This document shows positions 30,004 through 39,661 of a stretch of DNA of 45,327 nucleotides, piece by piece. The notes under the pieces were generated by a model, which saw only the letters and a list, made by a program, of their open reading frames with translations, made no database searches and had not been told where the DNA came from. How positions within the stretch are numbered: position 1 is the first letter of the stretch; each line of letters opens with the position of its first letter. A program made the translations under genes and the position numbers. Location: the NCBI RefSeq assembly GCF_011320075.1, contig NZ_JAANPA010000025.1, forward strand, positions 1-45,327. Direction: 5' to 3'. Source of the DNA: Sphingosinicella sp. YJ22 (lineage in GTDB: Bacteria; Pseudomonadota; Alphaproteobacteria; Sphingomonadales; Sphingomonadaceae).

Positions 30004-32244
30004 ATGGCCACCAAGTCCGAGCTTCCCGAGATCACCGACGCCCCGTTCGACGACGCTTTGTCCGAACGCTACCTCGTCTATGCGCTCTCCACGATCACCG
30101 CCCGCTCGCTGCCCGACCTGCGCGACGGTCTGAAGCCGGTTCATCGCCGCCTGTTGTGGGCGATGCGCCTGCTGCGCCTCGATCCGTCGGCGGGCTATAA
30201 GAAATGCGCCCGCGTCGTCGGCGACGTGATCGGTAAATATCACCCGCACGGCGACCAGTCTGTCTATGACGCGATGGTCCGCCTCGCCCAGACCTTCTCG
30301 CTCCGCTACCCGCTCGTCGACGGCCAGGGCAATTTCGGCAATGTCGACGGCGATAACGCCGCGGCCTACCGCTACACCGAGGCGAAGCTGACCCAGGTCG
30401 CCATCGACCTGATGGCCGGGCTCGACGACGGCACCGTCGATTTCAAGCCGACCTATAATGGCGAGGACGAGGAGCCGGAGCTGATGCCCGGCCTGTTCCC
30501 CAACCTGCTCGCCAACGGCGCCAGCGGGATTGCGGTCGGCATGGCGACGTCGATCCCGCCGCACAACGCCGCCGAGCTGATCGACGCCGCGACCCACCTG
30601 ATCGACAATCCCCAGGCGACCGACGCCGCGATGATGGATTTCGTCGCCGGCCCCGATTTCCCGACCGGCGGAATCGTCGCCGACAGCGCCGAGATCATCG
30701 CGCTCGCTTACGCCACCGGCCGCGGCGCCTTCCGCGTCCGCGCCCGCTGGGAGGTCGAGGATCTCGGCCGCGGCACCTGGGCGATCGTCGTCAGCGAGAT
30801 CCCCTACGGCATCCAGAAGGGCAAGCTGATCGAGCAGATCGCGACGCTGATCAACGACAAGAAGCTGCCGATTCTCGCCGACGTCCGCGACGAATCGGAC
30901 GCCGAGGTCCGGATCGTCATCGAGCCGAGGAGCCGCACCGTTGACCCGACCGTGCTGATGGACGGCCTGTTCCGGATGACCGACCTCGAGGTGCGCGTCT
31001 CGCTCAACCTCAACGTCCTCGACGCGACTCGCACGCCGCGGGTGATGGGCCTGCGCGAGGTGCTGAGCGAGTGGGTGAAGTTCCAGATCGAGGTTCTGGT
31101 CCGCCGCTCCAACCACCGGCTCGGCAAGATCGCCGACCGGCTCGAGCTGCTCGGCGGCTATCTCATCGCCTATCTCAACCTCGATCGGGTCATCGAGATC
31201 ATCCGCACCGAGGACGAGCCCAAGCCGGTGATGATGGCCGAGTTCGGCCTCACCGACCGCCAGGCCGAGGCGATCCTCAACATGCGCCTGCGTTCGCTTC
31301 GCCGGCTCGAGGAAATGGAGATCAAGAGCGAACGCGACAAGCTCGAGAAGGAGCGCGAGACGCTCCAGGCGCTGGTCGAGAGCCCGGCCCGCCAGCGCAC
31401 CAAGCTCAAGAAGGACCTGGCGGAGCTCAAGAAGCGCTACGGGCCGGAGACCGATATCGGCCGCCGCCGCACCCGAATCGAGGAAGCCGGCCCGGCGCGC
31501 GAGATCCCGCTGGAAGCGATGGTCGAGCGCGAGCCGATCACCGTCATCCTCTCCCAGCGCGGCTGGATCCGGGCGATGCGCGGCCATGTCGAACTGTCCG
31601 CCGCCGAGACTTTGAAGTTCAAGGAAGGCGACGGCCCGGCCTTCGCCTTCCATGCCCAGACCACCGACCGGCTGCTGCTCGTCTCCGCCGACGGCCGCTT
31701 CTACACGCTCGCCGCCGACAAGCTGCCGGGCGGCCGCGGCTTCGGCGAGCCGGTCAAGCTGATGGTCGACATCGAGGGGGAGGGCAGCATCGTCGCGCTG
31801 CTGAAGGCGAATGCGGCGCCCAAGCTGCTTCTCGCGTCGTCGGACGGCCGCGGCTTCGTCACCTCCGCCGCCGGCGCCCTCGCGGAGACGCGCAAGGGCA
31901 AGCAGGTGGTGAACCTGCGGCCCGGCGCGCGGCTCCAGGTCGTCCGCCCGGTCGGCGAGGGCCATGACCGCGTCGCGGTGATCGGCGACAATCGCAAGCT
32001 CGCCGTGTTCCGCCTGTCCGAGCTTCCCGAAATGGCGCGCGGCCAGGGCGTCACCATGCAGCGCTACCGCGACGGCGGCCTGTCCGACGCGACCACGTTC
32101 AGGGACGAGACCGGCCTGACCTGGTCGATGGGCGGCGAGAGCGGCCGTACCCGCACCGAGGAGATGGGCCCGTGGTTCACCGCGCGCGGCGCGGCGGGGC
32201 GGATGCCGCCGACCGGCTTCCCCCGAAACAATCGCTTCACGTGA
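30004..32244 (+). CDS. parC: DNA topoisomerase IV subunit A
   Basis: This 746-aa subunit decatenates daughter chromosomes together with ParE. The catalytic Tyr is Y124 ([11 protein letters not shown]). The quinolone-determining region reads [12 protein letters not shown] (81-91 area): Gln-Ser where E. coli has Ser-Ala and Asp at the Glu84 position, the usual alphaproteobacterial form. The GyrA/ParC breakage-reunion domain is followed by the coiled coil with [17 protein letters not shown] and a C-terminal beta-pinwheel domain shorter than that of GyrA. The length is normal and no GyrA box is seen, which supports ParC. Confidence 0.96.
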   Translation: MATKSELPEITDAPFDDALSERYLVYALSTITARSLPDLRDGLKPVHRRLLWAMRLLRLDPSAGYKKCARVVGDVIGKYHPHGDQSVYDAMVRLAQTFSLRYPLVDGQGNFGNVDGDNAAAYRYTEAKLTQVAIDLMAGLDDGTVDFKPTYNGEDEEPELMPGLFPNLLANGASGIAVGMATSIPPHNAAELIDAATHLIDNPQATDAAMMDFVAGPDFPTGGIVADSAEIIALAYATGRGAFRVRARWEVEDLGRGTWAIVVSEIPYGIQKGKLIEQIATLINDKKLPILADVRDESDAEVRIVIEPRSRTVDPTVLMDGLFRMTDLEVRVSLNLNVLDATRTPRVMGLREVLSEWVKFQIEVLVRRSNHRLGKIADRLELLGGYLIAYLNLDRVIEIIRTEDEPKPVMMAEFGLTDRQAEAILNMRLRSLRRLEEMEIKSERDKLEKERETLQALVESPARQRTKLKKDLAELKKRYGPETDIGRRRTRIEEAGPAREIPLEAMVEREPITVILSQRGWIRAMRGHVELSAAETLKFKEGDGPAFAFHAQTTDRLLLVSADGRFYTLAADKLPGGRGFGEPVKLMVDIEGEGSIVALLKANAAPKLLLASSDGRGFVTSAAGALAETRKGKQVVNLRPGARLQVVRPVGEGHDRVAVIGDNRKLAVFRLSELPEMARGQGVTMQRYRDGGLSDATTFRDETGLTWSMGGESGRTRTEEMGPWFTARGAAGRMPPTGFPRNNRFT

Positions 32245-32294
32245 GCGGCTTCGGCGAAATCAAGAATTAACCTACTTCACCTATCGCCTTTTGG

Positions 32295-34064
32295 ATGCAG
32301 GCGGCGAAGAAACGCGTGAGCGACGAGCCCCCGGCCAGCCTCGCGGCTGTGCCGGAGGTCGCCGACCCGCTTGCGCCTGACGTCGCCCGCGTGCTCGGCC
32401 ATGCCCGCCAGGTCTATCTCGACGCCCTGCCGATCCCCGCCGCGGTCGTCACCATCGATCCCGCCGGTCCCTATATCGAAAGCGCCAACGACGCCTTTCG
32501 CAACGTCGCGGAGTTCGACGAACGGCTCGGCGATCGCCGAGTCTCCAAGGTGCGCCTGCTCAGCACCGGCCCGATCGGCCGCCGCCTCGCCGAATATCTC
32601 GAGAGCGGCGAGCCCGCCCACCAGTTCGAGAGCAGCGACGGCCGCTCGATCGGCGGCCGCCATTTCCTGATTCGCTTCGCCCGCGTGCGTCCCCTCGAAT
32701 ATGGCCCGGTCCGCTTCGTGATCTCGCTGATCGACCGCACCGCCCAGGTCGAGACCGAGCGCAGCCTGCGATCCGAGATGCTGCTCGACAGCCTCACCGG
32801 GCTGCCCAACCGCCTCGCCTTCACCGAGCAGGTCGACCGGGTCCTGTCCGATCCCTCGCTCGCCGACGGCAGCTATGCGGTGCTCGCGGTCGACATGGAG
32901 CGGTTCAGCCGGGTCAACGAATGCGTCGGCGCCATCGCCGGCGACGAGCTTCTGATCGCCTTCGCCCGCCGCCTCGTCTCGGCGCTGCGCCCGACCGACA
33001 TGCTCGCCCGCACCTCGGGCGACGAGTTCGGAATCCTGATGAAGCTCGACCGCGGCCTCGCCGACGCGCTTCGCGCCGCGGAGCGGATCAAGGCCGTGCT
33101 CACCCTGCCGTTCCGGCTCACCGACCTCGAGATCCGAATCGACTGCGCGATCGGCTGCGCGCTGGTCGGACGCGGCGTGAGCAGCGCCGACGAGCTGCTG
33201 CGCAACGCTCAGTTCGCCTTGAAGCGTTCCAAGCGAGTCGGCGCCGCCCAGGTCTACGAGCCGGTCCAGGCCCAGGCGGTGCGCCGCCGCTTCAGCATGG
33301 AAACCGAATTGAGGCGCGCCATCGAGGCCGAGGCGCTCGAGCTCGCCTTCCAGCCGCTCATCGACCTCCAGACCGGCAAGGTGTCCTCGTTCGAGGCTCT
33401 GGCGCGCTGGCGCCAGGACCCGATCGGCCCGATCTCGCCGGCCGAGTTCATCCCCGTCGCAGAGGAATCGGGCTTGATCGTGCCGCTCGGCCGCTGGGCG
33501 CTCGAATCGGCGCTGCGCACCCTGGCGGACTGGGACCGGGCCAATGGCAGCCCGCTGCCGTTCGGAATGAGCGTCAACCTCTCGCCGATCCAGATCGGCC
33601 GCGACAACATCGCCCAGGTCGTGTTCGCGGCGCTCGCCGGCAGCGGCATCAGCGGCAACCGGCTGACGCTCGAGCTCACCGAGAGCGCCATCGTCCAGGA
33701 TCCCGACCGCGCGAGCAGCGTGCTCACCGGCCTCAAGAAGCTCGACGTCAAGGTCGCGATGGACGATTTCGGCACCGGCTTCACCTCGATCGGCTCGCTC
33801 CAGCGCCTGCCGATCGACGTGCTGAAGATCGACCGCAGCTTCGTCGGCAACATGTGCGAGGACGAGGACGCCACCTCGATCGTCCGCGCCATCCTGTCGC
33901 TGGCCTCCTCGCTCGGCATCGAGACCACCGCCGAGGGCATCGAGCGCGCCGAGCTTGGCGATGCGCTTGCGGAGATGGGCTGCACCTACGGCCAAGGCTA
34001 TCATTACGCCCGGCCGATGCCGGCCGACGAGGCGCTGGCTTACTGGCGCGAGACCAACGGCTAG
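32295..34064 (+). CDS. PAS-GGDEF-EAL cyclic-di-GMP protein
   Basis: This 589-aa protein has an N-terminal PAS-like domain (about 38-148), a GGDEF domain (about 160-322) with signature SGDEF (241-245) and an EAL domain (about 335-585) with FEALARW (366-372), LTLELTES and DDFGTG, all metal-binding positions being intact. The phosphodiesterase is probably active. The first Gly of GGDEF is Ser, which many active cyclases tolerate, but the cyclase may instead be regulatory. No membrane segment is seen. Its stop overlaps that of the convergent DUF1963 gene. Confidence 0.93.
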   Translation: MQAAKKRVSDEPPASLAAVPEVADPLAPDVARVLGHARQVYLDALPIPAAVVTIDPAGPYIESANDAFRNVAEFDERLGDRRVSKVRLLSTGPIGRRLAEYLESGEPAHQFESSDGRSIGGRHFLIRFARVRPLEYGPVRFVISLIDRTAQVETERSLRSEMLLDSLTGLPNRLAFTEQVDRVLSDPSLADGSYAVLAVDMERFSRVNECVGAIAGDELLIAFARRLVSALRPTDMLARTSGDEFGILMKLDRGLADALRAAERIKAVLTLPFRLTDLEIRIDCAIGCALVGRGVSSADELLRNAQFALKRSKRVGAAQVYEPVQAQAVRRRFSMETELRRAIEAEALELAFQPLIDLQTGKVSSFEALARWRQDPIGPISPAEFIPVAEESGLIVPLGRWALESALRTLADWDRANGSPLPFGMSVNLSPIQIGRDNIAQVVFAALAGSGISGNRLTLELTESAIVQDPDRASSVLTGLKKLDVKVAMDDFGTGFTSIGSLQRLPIDVLKIDRSFVGNMCEDEDATSIVRAILSLASSLGIETTAEGIERAELGDALAEMGCTYGQGYHYARPMPADEALAYWRETNG

Positions 34065-34996
34065 CTGCTTTCCCAGTGAAATGCGACGCGCGAGAAATCG
34101 CGCGCGATGAGGTCGTCGCGGCGGATCATGAATACCGCCCAGCCGCAATCGCCCCAGATCAGGCCGTTTTGCGAGTCGAGCTGGAGAAGCACCCGGTCGA
34201 ATTCGTCCCGGAAACCGGGCTTGCGGAAGTCCCACTGCACGAAGCGGGGATGGCCGCCGACGAACTGGTTCGGCGGTTCCTCGTCGACCTCCACGGGATC
34301 GAGCAGGTCGCCGACATTCGCGGCGTTGGCGAGGCCCATCTCTATCAGGATCTGCTCGACCGCGACGCTGTCGGGCGACGGCAACCGGCTCGATAGGGTC
34401 GCCGATAGCGGCCGTCCGGCCGCGCGCACGGCCTCGTCCAGGAATGGCGAGCTGTCGGCGAGCGGGTCCAGCGGCCCCTGCACGTGGAGGCGCCCTCCAG
34501 CGGGCGGTTCGGAGCGCCAGATCAGGCGCACGTCGCTTCGCGCGGGATCGTCATAATCGGCTCCGAAGCTGTCGCTGCGGGCGATGAAGAATTGAAGCAG
34601 CCCCGCCTCGGGGTAGTCGGGAAGGGGCGGCAGGTCGGCGAAATCGAGCTGGGCGAGGAACTCCATCGGCCGGCCGTCGCGCCCACACGGCCAGGCCTCG
34701 CCATCGGCGAGCCAGGCCGGCCCGCCGATGCGGGTTCCGGCCGCCTGTATCGGCTTGTCGGGCGCTGCTGCCAGCTGGAGCGACGGCAGCCGCAAACCTG
34801 CCAGTCGCTTGAGGAATGTCGCTTCCTGTTCCTCGGTCGCAGGCGGTCCGGGCGGGTTTTCGGAGAGCCAGCGCGCGGCGTCTCGCCGGTTCGCCTCCCG
34901 CCGCCGTCGGGCGCGCCGCCGTTCGACCAGATAGGGGATGGCGAGGACGGCAAGCAGCAGCAGGACCGCCGCGACGCCGCCCGGGTTAAGCGCCAT
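34061..34996 (-). CDS. DUF1963 (YwqG-like) protein with N-terminal membrane anchor
   Basis: This 311-aa protein starts with one membrane helix (GVAAVLLLLAVLAIPYLVE, 7-25) followed by a basic stretch (RRRARRRREANRR). The DUF1963 fold covers most of the rest, with typical segments RIGGPAWL, FLAQLDFADLPPLPDYPEAGLLQFF and FVGGHPRFVQWDF. Function unknown. It overlaps the 3' end of cca by 11 bases and is the last gene of a four-gene minus-strand operon. Confidence 0.88.
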   Translation of the reverse strand: MALNPGGVAAVLLLLAVLAIPYLVERRRARRRREANRRDAARWLSENPPGPPATEEQEATFLKRLAGLRLPSLQLAAAPDKPIQAAGTRIGGPAWLADGEAWPCGRDGRPMEFLAQLDFADLPPLPDYPEAGLLQFFIARSDSFGADYDDPARSDVRLIWRSEPPAGGRLHVQGPLDPLADSSPFLDEAVRAAGRPLSATLSSRLPSPDSVAVEQILIEMGLANAANVGDLLDPVEVDEEPPNQFVGGHPRFVQWDFRKPGFRDEFDRVLLQLDSQNGLIWGDCGWAVFMIRRDDLIARDFSRVAFHWESS

Positions 34997-36191
34997 GGCG
35001 CAATTCCTCGGCCATGATGGCGCGCGCCCGTGCCTCGCCGGGGAAATCCTCGCCGATCCAGCGATCCTCGATGCGGCGCAGCAGCCGCGCGACCTCCGGA
35101 CCGGCGGTCACGCCCGCCGCGACCAGATCGCCGCCGCGCACCGGCAGGCTGGGGCGCCGCCAGGAAGCGAGCGCGCCGATCCGGGCCGCCGCGTCCTCGG
35201 CTCCGAAGCGGTCGTCGAGCAGCAGCCGATCGGCTGCGCATTCGGCACCGATGCGATAAGCGAGCTGACGCGGAGCGATGCCATTGTCCGGCTCCGCGCG
35301 CTCGATGCACTCCAGCCGCGCCCGCTGCGCGTTCGACAGGCGCAGGCGCGCCGCGACGTCGACCGCGATCTCGGCGCGGGGGAGCAGGGCGGCGAGGCGG
35401 CGAATGCCGTCGGCTCCCACGCCCGCGGCCTGCTCGCGCGGCGGCAGCGCCGCGAGCCGCTCGACGCCGCCCAGGTCGATCTCCGGCAACACTGGGGAGA
35501 AGATGCCGCGCTCGACCATGATCCGCACCGTGGGCGTGGGATCAGGCAACGCCAGCAGCCGCAACAATTCGCCGGCGATCCGCTCGCGCGACAGCGCCAT
35601 CAGGTCGTTCGCGCGCGCCGTGCATGCCTCCAGACCCGCCGGGTCCGGCGCGCCCGCCCCGAATCGGGCGTGGAAGCGGAAGAAGCGCAGAATCCGGAGA
35701 TGGTCCTCGGCAATCCGCGTCAGCGCGTCGCCGATGAAGCGCACCTGCCGCGCCGCGAGATCCTCGAGGCCGCCGAAATAGTCGAAGATCTCGCCGCTCT
35801 CGGGGTCGGCGCTGAGCGCATTGATGGTGAAGTCGCGGCGGCCCGCATCCTCGCGCCAGTCGTCGGTGAAGGCGACGGTGGCGCGGCGGCCGTCGGTCGA
35901 GACGTCGCGGCGCAGGGTGGTGATCTCCACCGACTTGCCTCGAATCACCGCGGTGACGGTGCCATGGGCGAGCCCGGTCGGGACGGCCTTGATGCCGGCC
36001 TGCTCGAGCCGCCGAATCACTTCCTCGGGCAGCAGCCGGGTGGCGAGGTCGACGTCGGCGACGGTGATGCCGAGCAGGGTGTCGCGCACGCAGCCGCCGA
36101 CGAATCGGGTGTCGCCTTCGGCGGCGCCGAGCGTCGCGAGCAGGCGGCGCATGTCCTCGCCGCCTTGCCAGGGAGCGTCGGGCAGCTTCAT
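34986..36191 (-). CDS. cca: CCA tRNA nucleotidyltransferase / poly(A) polymerase family
   Basis: This 401-aa class II nucleotidyltransferase has the catalytic loop FVGGCVRDTLLG (30-41) and metal-binding D46/D48 (ADVDLAT), then RRDFTINALS and the EDHLRILRFFRFHARFG helix of the neck. It lacks the E. coli HD domain, as usual in alphaproteobacteria. It repairs or adds the 3' CCA of tRNAs. The start at 36191 overlaps the nudix stop as ATGA; the upstream frame extension to 36266 lies inside nudix. Confidence 0.94.
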   Translation of the reverse strand: MKLPDAPWQGGEDMRRLLATLGAAEGDTRFVGGCVRDTLLGITVADVDLATRLLPEEVIRRLEQAGIKAVPTGLAHGTVTAVIRGKSVEITTLRRDVSTDGRRATVAFTDDWREDAGRRDFTINALSADPESGEIFDYFGGLEDLAARQVRFIGDALTRIAEDHLRILRFFRFHARFGAGAPDPAGLEACTARANDLMALSRERIAGELLRLLALPDPTPTVRIMVERGIFSPVLPEIDLGGVERLAALPPREQAAGVGADGIRRLAALLPRAEIAVDVAARLRLSNAQRARLECIERAEPDNGIAPRQLAYRIGAECAADRLLLDDRFGAEDAAARIGALASWRRPSLPVRGGDLVAAGVTAGPEVARLLRRIEDRWIGEDFPGEARARAIMAEELRHGA

Positions 36192-36787
36192 GCCGTGACC
36201 GCCAGCCGACGGCTCAAATTCACGATCATCGCCGCCGTTGCCCCCCAGATGCGCCGCTTGCCCCACAGGATCTCATAATAGGTCCGCGTCGCGCCGCGAA
36301 ACTGTGCTTCGCGAACGATCTGGTTGGCCGGGTCGAGCAGATAGTCGAGCGGCGCCTCGAACATCGCCGCGACCTCGCCCGGATGCGGCGCGAGGTTCAG
36401 GTCCGGCGGCACCACGCCGACCACCGGGATCACCTCGAAGCCGGTGATGGTGCGATAGGGGTCGGCGATTCCGATGAGCTCGACCATGCTCGGCGGCAGG
36501 CCTATCTCCTCCTCGGCCTCGCGCAGCGCCGCTGCGACGGGGCCGTCGTCATGCGCATCGATCCGCCCGCCCGGGAAGCTCACCTGGCCGGGGTGGCGCT
36601 TCATCGTCTCGGGCCGCAGCGTCAGGATGACGGTGGGGGCAGGGCGATCGACGATCGCGACCAGTACCGCCGCCGGCGTCGGGCCCCTGTCCGGATCCTC
36701 AAGCTCGAGCGCGTCGCCGGGCAGCAACTCGGGCGTGCGGCGGTGGCCTTCCTCCAGGGCCGCGCGCAGCCGGTCGGGAAGCGTCAC
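36188..36787 (-). CDS. Nudix hydrolase, CoA pyrophosphatase type
   Basis: This 199-aa protein carries the NudL/PCD1-type signature: RPETMKRHPGQVSFPGGRID (58-77) followed by the Nudix box REAEEEIGL (89-97). It should hydrolyse CoA or its derivatives to phosphopantetheine and adenosine phosphates with Mg2+ or Mn2+. The GTG at 36787 overlaps the DUF1285 stop as GTGA, so I preferred it to the upstream ATG at 36826. It is coupled at both ends to its neighbours. Confidence 0.92.
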   Translation of the reverse strand: MTLPDRLRAALEEGHRRTPELLPGDALELEDPDRGPTPAAVLVAIVDRPAPTVILTLRPETMKRHPGQVSFPGGRIDAHDDGPVAAALREAEEEIGLPPSMVELIGIADPYRTITGFEVIPVVGVVPPDLNLAPHPGEVAAMFEAPLDYLLDPANQIVREAQFRGATRTYYEILWGKRRIWGATAAMIVNLSRRLAVTA

Positions 36788-37353
36788 GCCCCGGGCTCCA
36801 GAGCGAAGAACGCGCCGCCGCTCCACACGCCCGCGGGGTCGGCGCCCTCGGCGAGCGCGATCTCGGCCAGCTCGTAATAGACCGGGCGCGCCACCAGCGC
36901 CTCAAGGCCGGAGCGGACGAGGAGATAAGGGTGCGGGCCGTCGGCTCGCCCGGCGAAGCGCAGCGGATGATCGGGTCCGGCAACGACCATGTCGCCGGTG
37001 TTGAGGCGGAAGGCGAGCGAACGGTCCAGTCCTTCGCCCTCGGACTTCACCTCGACCGCCATGAACGGCGCGTCCTCGACCTCGATGTCGAGCTTCTCGA
37101 CCGGAGTCACCAGCACGAAGCGGCCGTCGGCCTCGCGCCGCAATATCGTCGAGAACAGCCGAACCATCGCCGGGCGGCCGATCGGCGAGCCCTCGTGGAA
37201 CCAGGTGCCGTCGCGAGCGATGCGCATGCCGCTGTCGCCGCAATGGCTGGGATTCCAGGCGTCGACCGGCGGCAGCTTCCGGGCCTCCGCCAGCGCGACG
37301 ATCTCGGCGAGGCTGAGGCCGGCCAGATCGGGTGGTGGCTCGGACGCGGGCAT
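36784..37353 (-). CDS. DUF1285 family protein
   Basis: This 189-aa protein matches DUF1285 with PPVDAWNPSHCGDSGMRIARDGTWFHEGSPIGRPAMVRLFSTIL (28-71) and the LVTPVEKLDIEVEDAPFMA strand region. The family is common in alphaproteobacteria beside a nudix gene and cca, and its function is unknown. It is the first gene of the DUF1285-nudix-cca-DUF1963 operon, with 4-base overlaps throughout the first three genes. Confidence 0.92.
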   Translation of the reverse strand: MPASEPPPDLAGLSLAEIVALAEARKLPPVDAWNPSHCGDSGMRIARDGTWFHEGSPIGRPAMVRLFSTILRREADGRFVLVTPVEKLDIEVEDAPFMAVEVKSEGEGLDRSLAFRLNTGDMVVAGPDHPLRFAGRADGPHPYLLVRSGLEALVARPVYYELAEIALAEGADPAGVWSGGAFFALEPGA

Positions 37354-37413
37354 GCGCCCCTAGTGGAGTCGCCCGCCTTTGCCCGCAAGCCCAACAGCGG
37401 ATAGGTCGGAGGA

Positions 37414-38160
37414 ATGGAGCAGGAATTCGAAGGTCCCCGCACCGCGATCGTGACCGGTGGCGCCAAGCGGATCGGCGCCGAGCTGGTCCGGGCGCTCGCC
37501 GCGGACGGCTGGCATGTGCTGATCCACTACAACCGGTCGAGCGCCGAGGCGGAGGCCCTCGCGTCGGAAGTGGGCGAGGCGACGATCGTCCAGGCCGATC
37601 TGGGGGAACCGGACTGCGCGGAGCGGGTCATGGCGGCGCTCGACGGCCGTCCCCCGGCTCGGCTGCTCGTCAACAGCGCCTCGCAATTCAATTACGACAG
37701 CGCCGCCGAGTTCACGGTCGCGCAATGGGACCTGCACCAGACGGTGAACCTGCGCGCGCCCGCTCTGCTGAGCCAGGCGTTCGCGCGGCGACTCGACGAC
37801 GCCGGGCTCATCGTCAACCTGCTCGATGCCAAGCTCGCCGCACCCAATCCGGACTTCTTTACATACACGATGTCGAAGATCGGCCTCGCCGGCCTGACCG
37901 AACTCACCGCCCGCGCCTACGCCCCGCGGATCCGAGTGTGCGGCATCGCGCCGTCGGTGACGCTGGTGTCGGGCCCGCAGAGCCGCGAGAATTTCGACGA
38001 GGTCCACCGCCTCAACGCGCTCGAACGCGGAGTCGACGTCAGCCACATCGTCGCGGCCCTGCGCTTCATCGTCGCCACCCCGACGCTCACCGGCCAGACG
38101 ATCGCGCTTGACGCGGGCCAGCGTTTCCTCTCCCTGCCGCGCGATGTCCAATTCCTCTGA
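37414..38160 (+). CDS. Short-chain dehydrogenase, pteridine reductase-like (FolM type)
   Basis: This 248-aa Rossmann oxidoreductase has the cofactor motif TGGAKRIG (15-22), an NSAS motif (87-90) and the catalytic YTMSK (Tyr and Lys at about 150-154). The TGGAKRIG sequence and HYNRSS (39-44) are typical of pteridine reductases that use NADPH. folB overlaps its 3' end by 17 bases, which supports a role in (dihydro)monapterin or folate metabolism, though a general SDR activity cannot be excluded. Confidence 0.88.
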   Translation: MEQEFEGPRTAIVTGGAKRIGAELVRALAADGWHVLIHYNRSSAEAEALASEVGEATIVQADLGEPDCAERVMAALDGRPPARLLVNSASQFNYDSAAEFTVAQWDLHQTVNLRAPALLSQAFARRLDDAGLIVNLLDAKLAAPNPDFFTYTMSKIGLAGLTELTARAYAPRIRVCGIAPSVTLVSGPQSRENFDEVHRLNALERGVDVSHIVAALRFIVATPTLTGQTIALDAGQRFLSLPRDVQFL

Positions 38161-38581
38161 CAGCCTCGCCGCCACGCCGCGGCTCGACGGCCTCATGCCC
38201 GAGCGGCTGACGCCGCGCACCCGCAAGATCGTGCTCCAGGATTACGACCTCAACCTCGACATCGGCTTTCACGATTTCGAGATCGGCAACCCGCAGCGGC
38301 TGCTTGTCACCGTCGAGGTGTGGGTCGAAGAATCGGCCTTCGCCATCCACGACGAGGCGGACAGGGCGTGGGACTATGATTTCCTGCGCACCGAAATCGG
38401 CGCCCTGGTCGCGGGGCGCCGCTACAATCTCCAGGAAACGCTCGCCCATGAAATCTACGCGCTCGTCGCGGCCCGCCGTGGCGTGACCGCGCTTCGGGTC
38501 AGCACCCGCAAGCCGGACATCTATCCCGACTGCGCCGGGGTCGGCGTCGAGCTGTCCTCGTTCGCGCCGGGAGGCGCTTAA
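38144..38581 (+). CDS. folB: Dihydroneopterin aldolase
   Basis: This 145-aa enzyme matches FolB from about residue 26: KIVLQDYDLNLDIGFHDFEIGNPQRLLVTVEVWVE, then a C-terminal RVSTRKPDIYPDCAGVGVEL containing the catalytic Lys region. It converts dihydroneopterin to hydroxymethyl-dihydropterin and glycolaldehyde in folate synthesis. The N-terminus is about 25 residues longer than usual, so a later start (ATG at M18) is possible. It is coupled to the SDR upstream and convergent with the next gene. Confidence 0.93.
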   Translation: MSNSSDSLAATPRLDGLMPERLTPRTRKIVLQDYDLNLDIGFHDFEIGNPQRLLVTVEVWVEESAFAIHDEADRAWDYDFLRTEIGALVAGRRYNLQETLAHEIYALVAARRGVTALRVSTRKPDIYPDCAGVGVELSSFAPGGA

Positions 38582-39423
38582 CCGCGACTCCGGTTGCGCG
38601 GGCAAGCCCCGAGATGCTCGCGCACCAGCCGGTAATCGCTCTGGATCGCCTGGGCATGCTCGCGCGCGTCGGCGATGGCCGCAGCAGGAAGCTGCGTGGG
38701 CAGGAAGCAGGCGAGGCGATACCACAACAGGCTGTCAGGGCGCGGCTGCGCCGCCCCCGCGTCGACGAACTCGCTCAGCGACACGAACCAGCGCGGCTCG
38801 GCGCCGGATTCGCGCGCGACCGTGATCGAGACGGGCTGGCTGCGCGCGGTCTGCAGGAAGATCTGGGTCTCGCCGGTGCCGGGCAGCGCCCCGGGCACGT
38901 GGAAGGCGCGGCCGATCGCGCTCACCGCGGGCGGCGCATCGCCTTCCAGTTCGGCGCGGATGATCGCGCGGACCCGGTCGGCGATCGCCGAATCATAGGG
39001 AATCGCGGCGTCGGGGGCGATCAGCTGAAGCTCGCCTGGCCGGCCGGGGACGGGGCGGGCGAAGACGAGCCACTGGCTGCCGCGCTGGAGTCGCGCCGGC
39101 CGTCCTCGCGCGTCATTGGGAAAATCGGCGAGGTAGCGGACCTGGGCGGGGGTGCCGGATTCGCCGCGAATCAGCGCTGTGAGATCCGCCTCGACCAGGA
39201 ATCGGCTGTGTCCCGGCGGGACGCCGACCGCCTGTTCGGCGCGCAACGGCCGCGCCCGGCGCAGCGTGACATGCGCCGCGACCGGCGCCGCCAGCGCCAG
39301 GTCGGCGGTGTCCGCATATGTCAGGGCGACGGAATTTTGATCTTGCAAATCACTAGCTTGCGCCGGGGCGGGGGCGGCGATGGCGGCCGCACAGAGCAAG
39401 GTCAGGCGCAGGAGATGTGGCAT
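38578..39423 (-). CDS. Secreted hypothetical protein, 281 aa
   Basis: A clear signal peptide (LLRLTLLCAAAIAAPAPAQA, about 4-23) precedes a periplasmic domain of mixed strands: VAAHVTLRRARPL, SRFLVEADLTALI, VRYLADFPNDARGRPARLQR and SQWLVFARPVPGRPGELQLI. It ends with a helix and SDYRLVREHLGAC. I do not recognise a named family; similar conserved hypotheticals occur in sphingomonads. The 3' end overlaps folB by 4 bases. Confidence 0.75.
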   Translation of the reverse strand: MPHLLRLTLLCAAAIAAPAPAQASDLQDQNSVALTYADTADLALAAPVAAHVTLRRARPLRAEQAVGVPPGHSRFLVEADLTALIRGESGTPAQVRYLADFPNDARGRPARLQRGSQWLVFARPVPGRPGELQLIAPDAAIPYDSAIADRVRAIIRAELEGDAPPAVSAIGRAFHVPGALPGTGETQIFLQTARSQPVSITVARESGAEPRWFVSLSEFVDAGAAQPRPDSLLWYRLACFLPTQLPAAAIADAREHAQAIQSDYRLVREHLGACPRNRSRG

Positions 39424-39661
39424 GGAGTTCCTCTTTGCGAGAGTCCCCTCTCGACATCCGAGTCTGAATCGCGTTTGAATATGGCCGAAATCAGGTTTGG
39501 CGTTGGGGCTGGGAGGCCCGTTCGAGACTCAGCGATACAGCATTGCGTCACCGAAACTGTCGAGATAGAGACACGCCGCCTTTCATTGGTGAACTGGAAC
39601 GAGGTCGGAGCGTTAGCGCAACCGAGCCGTACGATGTGGAGATAGGGAGCGCCGCCGTTTA

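Noticed and set aside
30244-30276. Gln-Ser in the ParC quinolone region as an acquired resistance mutation
   Set aside because: HPHGDQS is the ordinary form in alphaproteobacteria, as far as I know, not a substitution in this strain.
29728-31965. A 745-codon minus-strand frame opposite parC
   Set aside because: parC is unmistakable; the opposite frame is a codon-bias shadow.
39590-39614. TGAAC-N16-CGTT upstream of tonB as an EcfG promoter
   Set aside because: The first base of the -35 is wrong, and tonB is not an expected GSR gene. One such match by chance in the intergenic sequence is likely.
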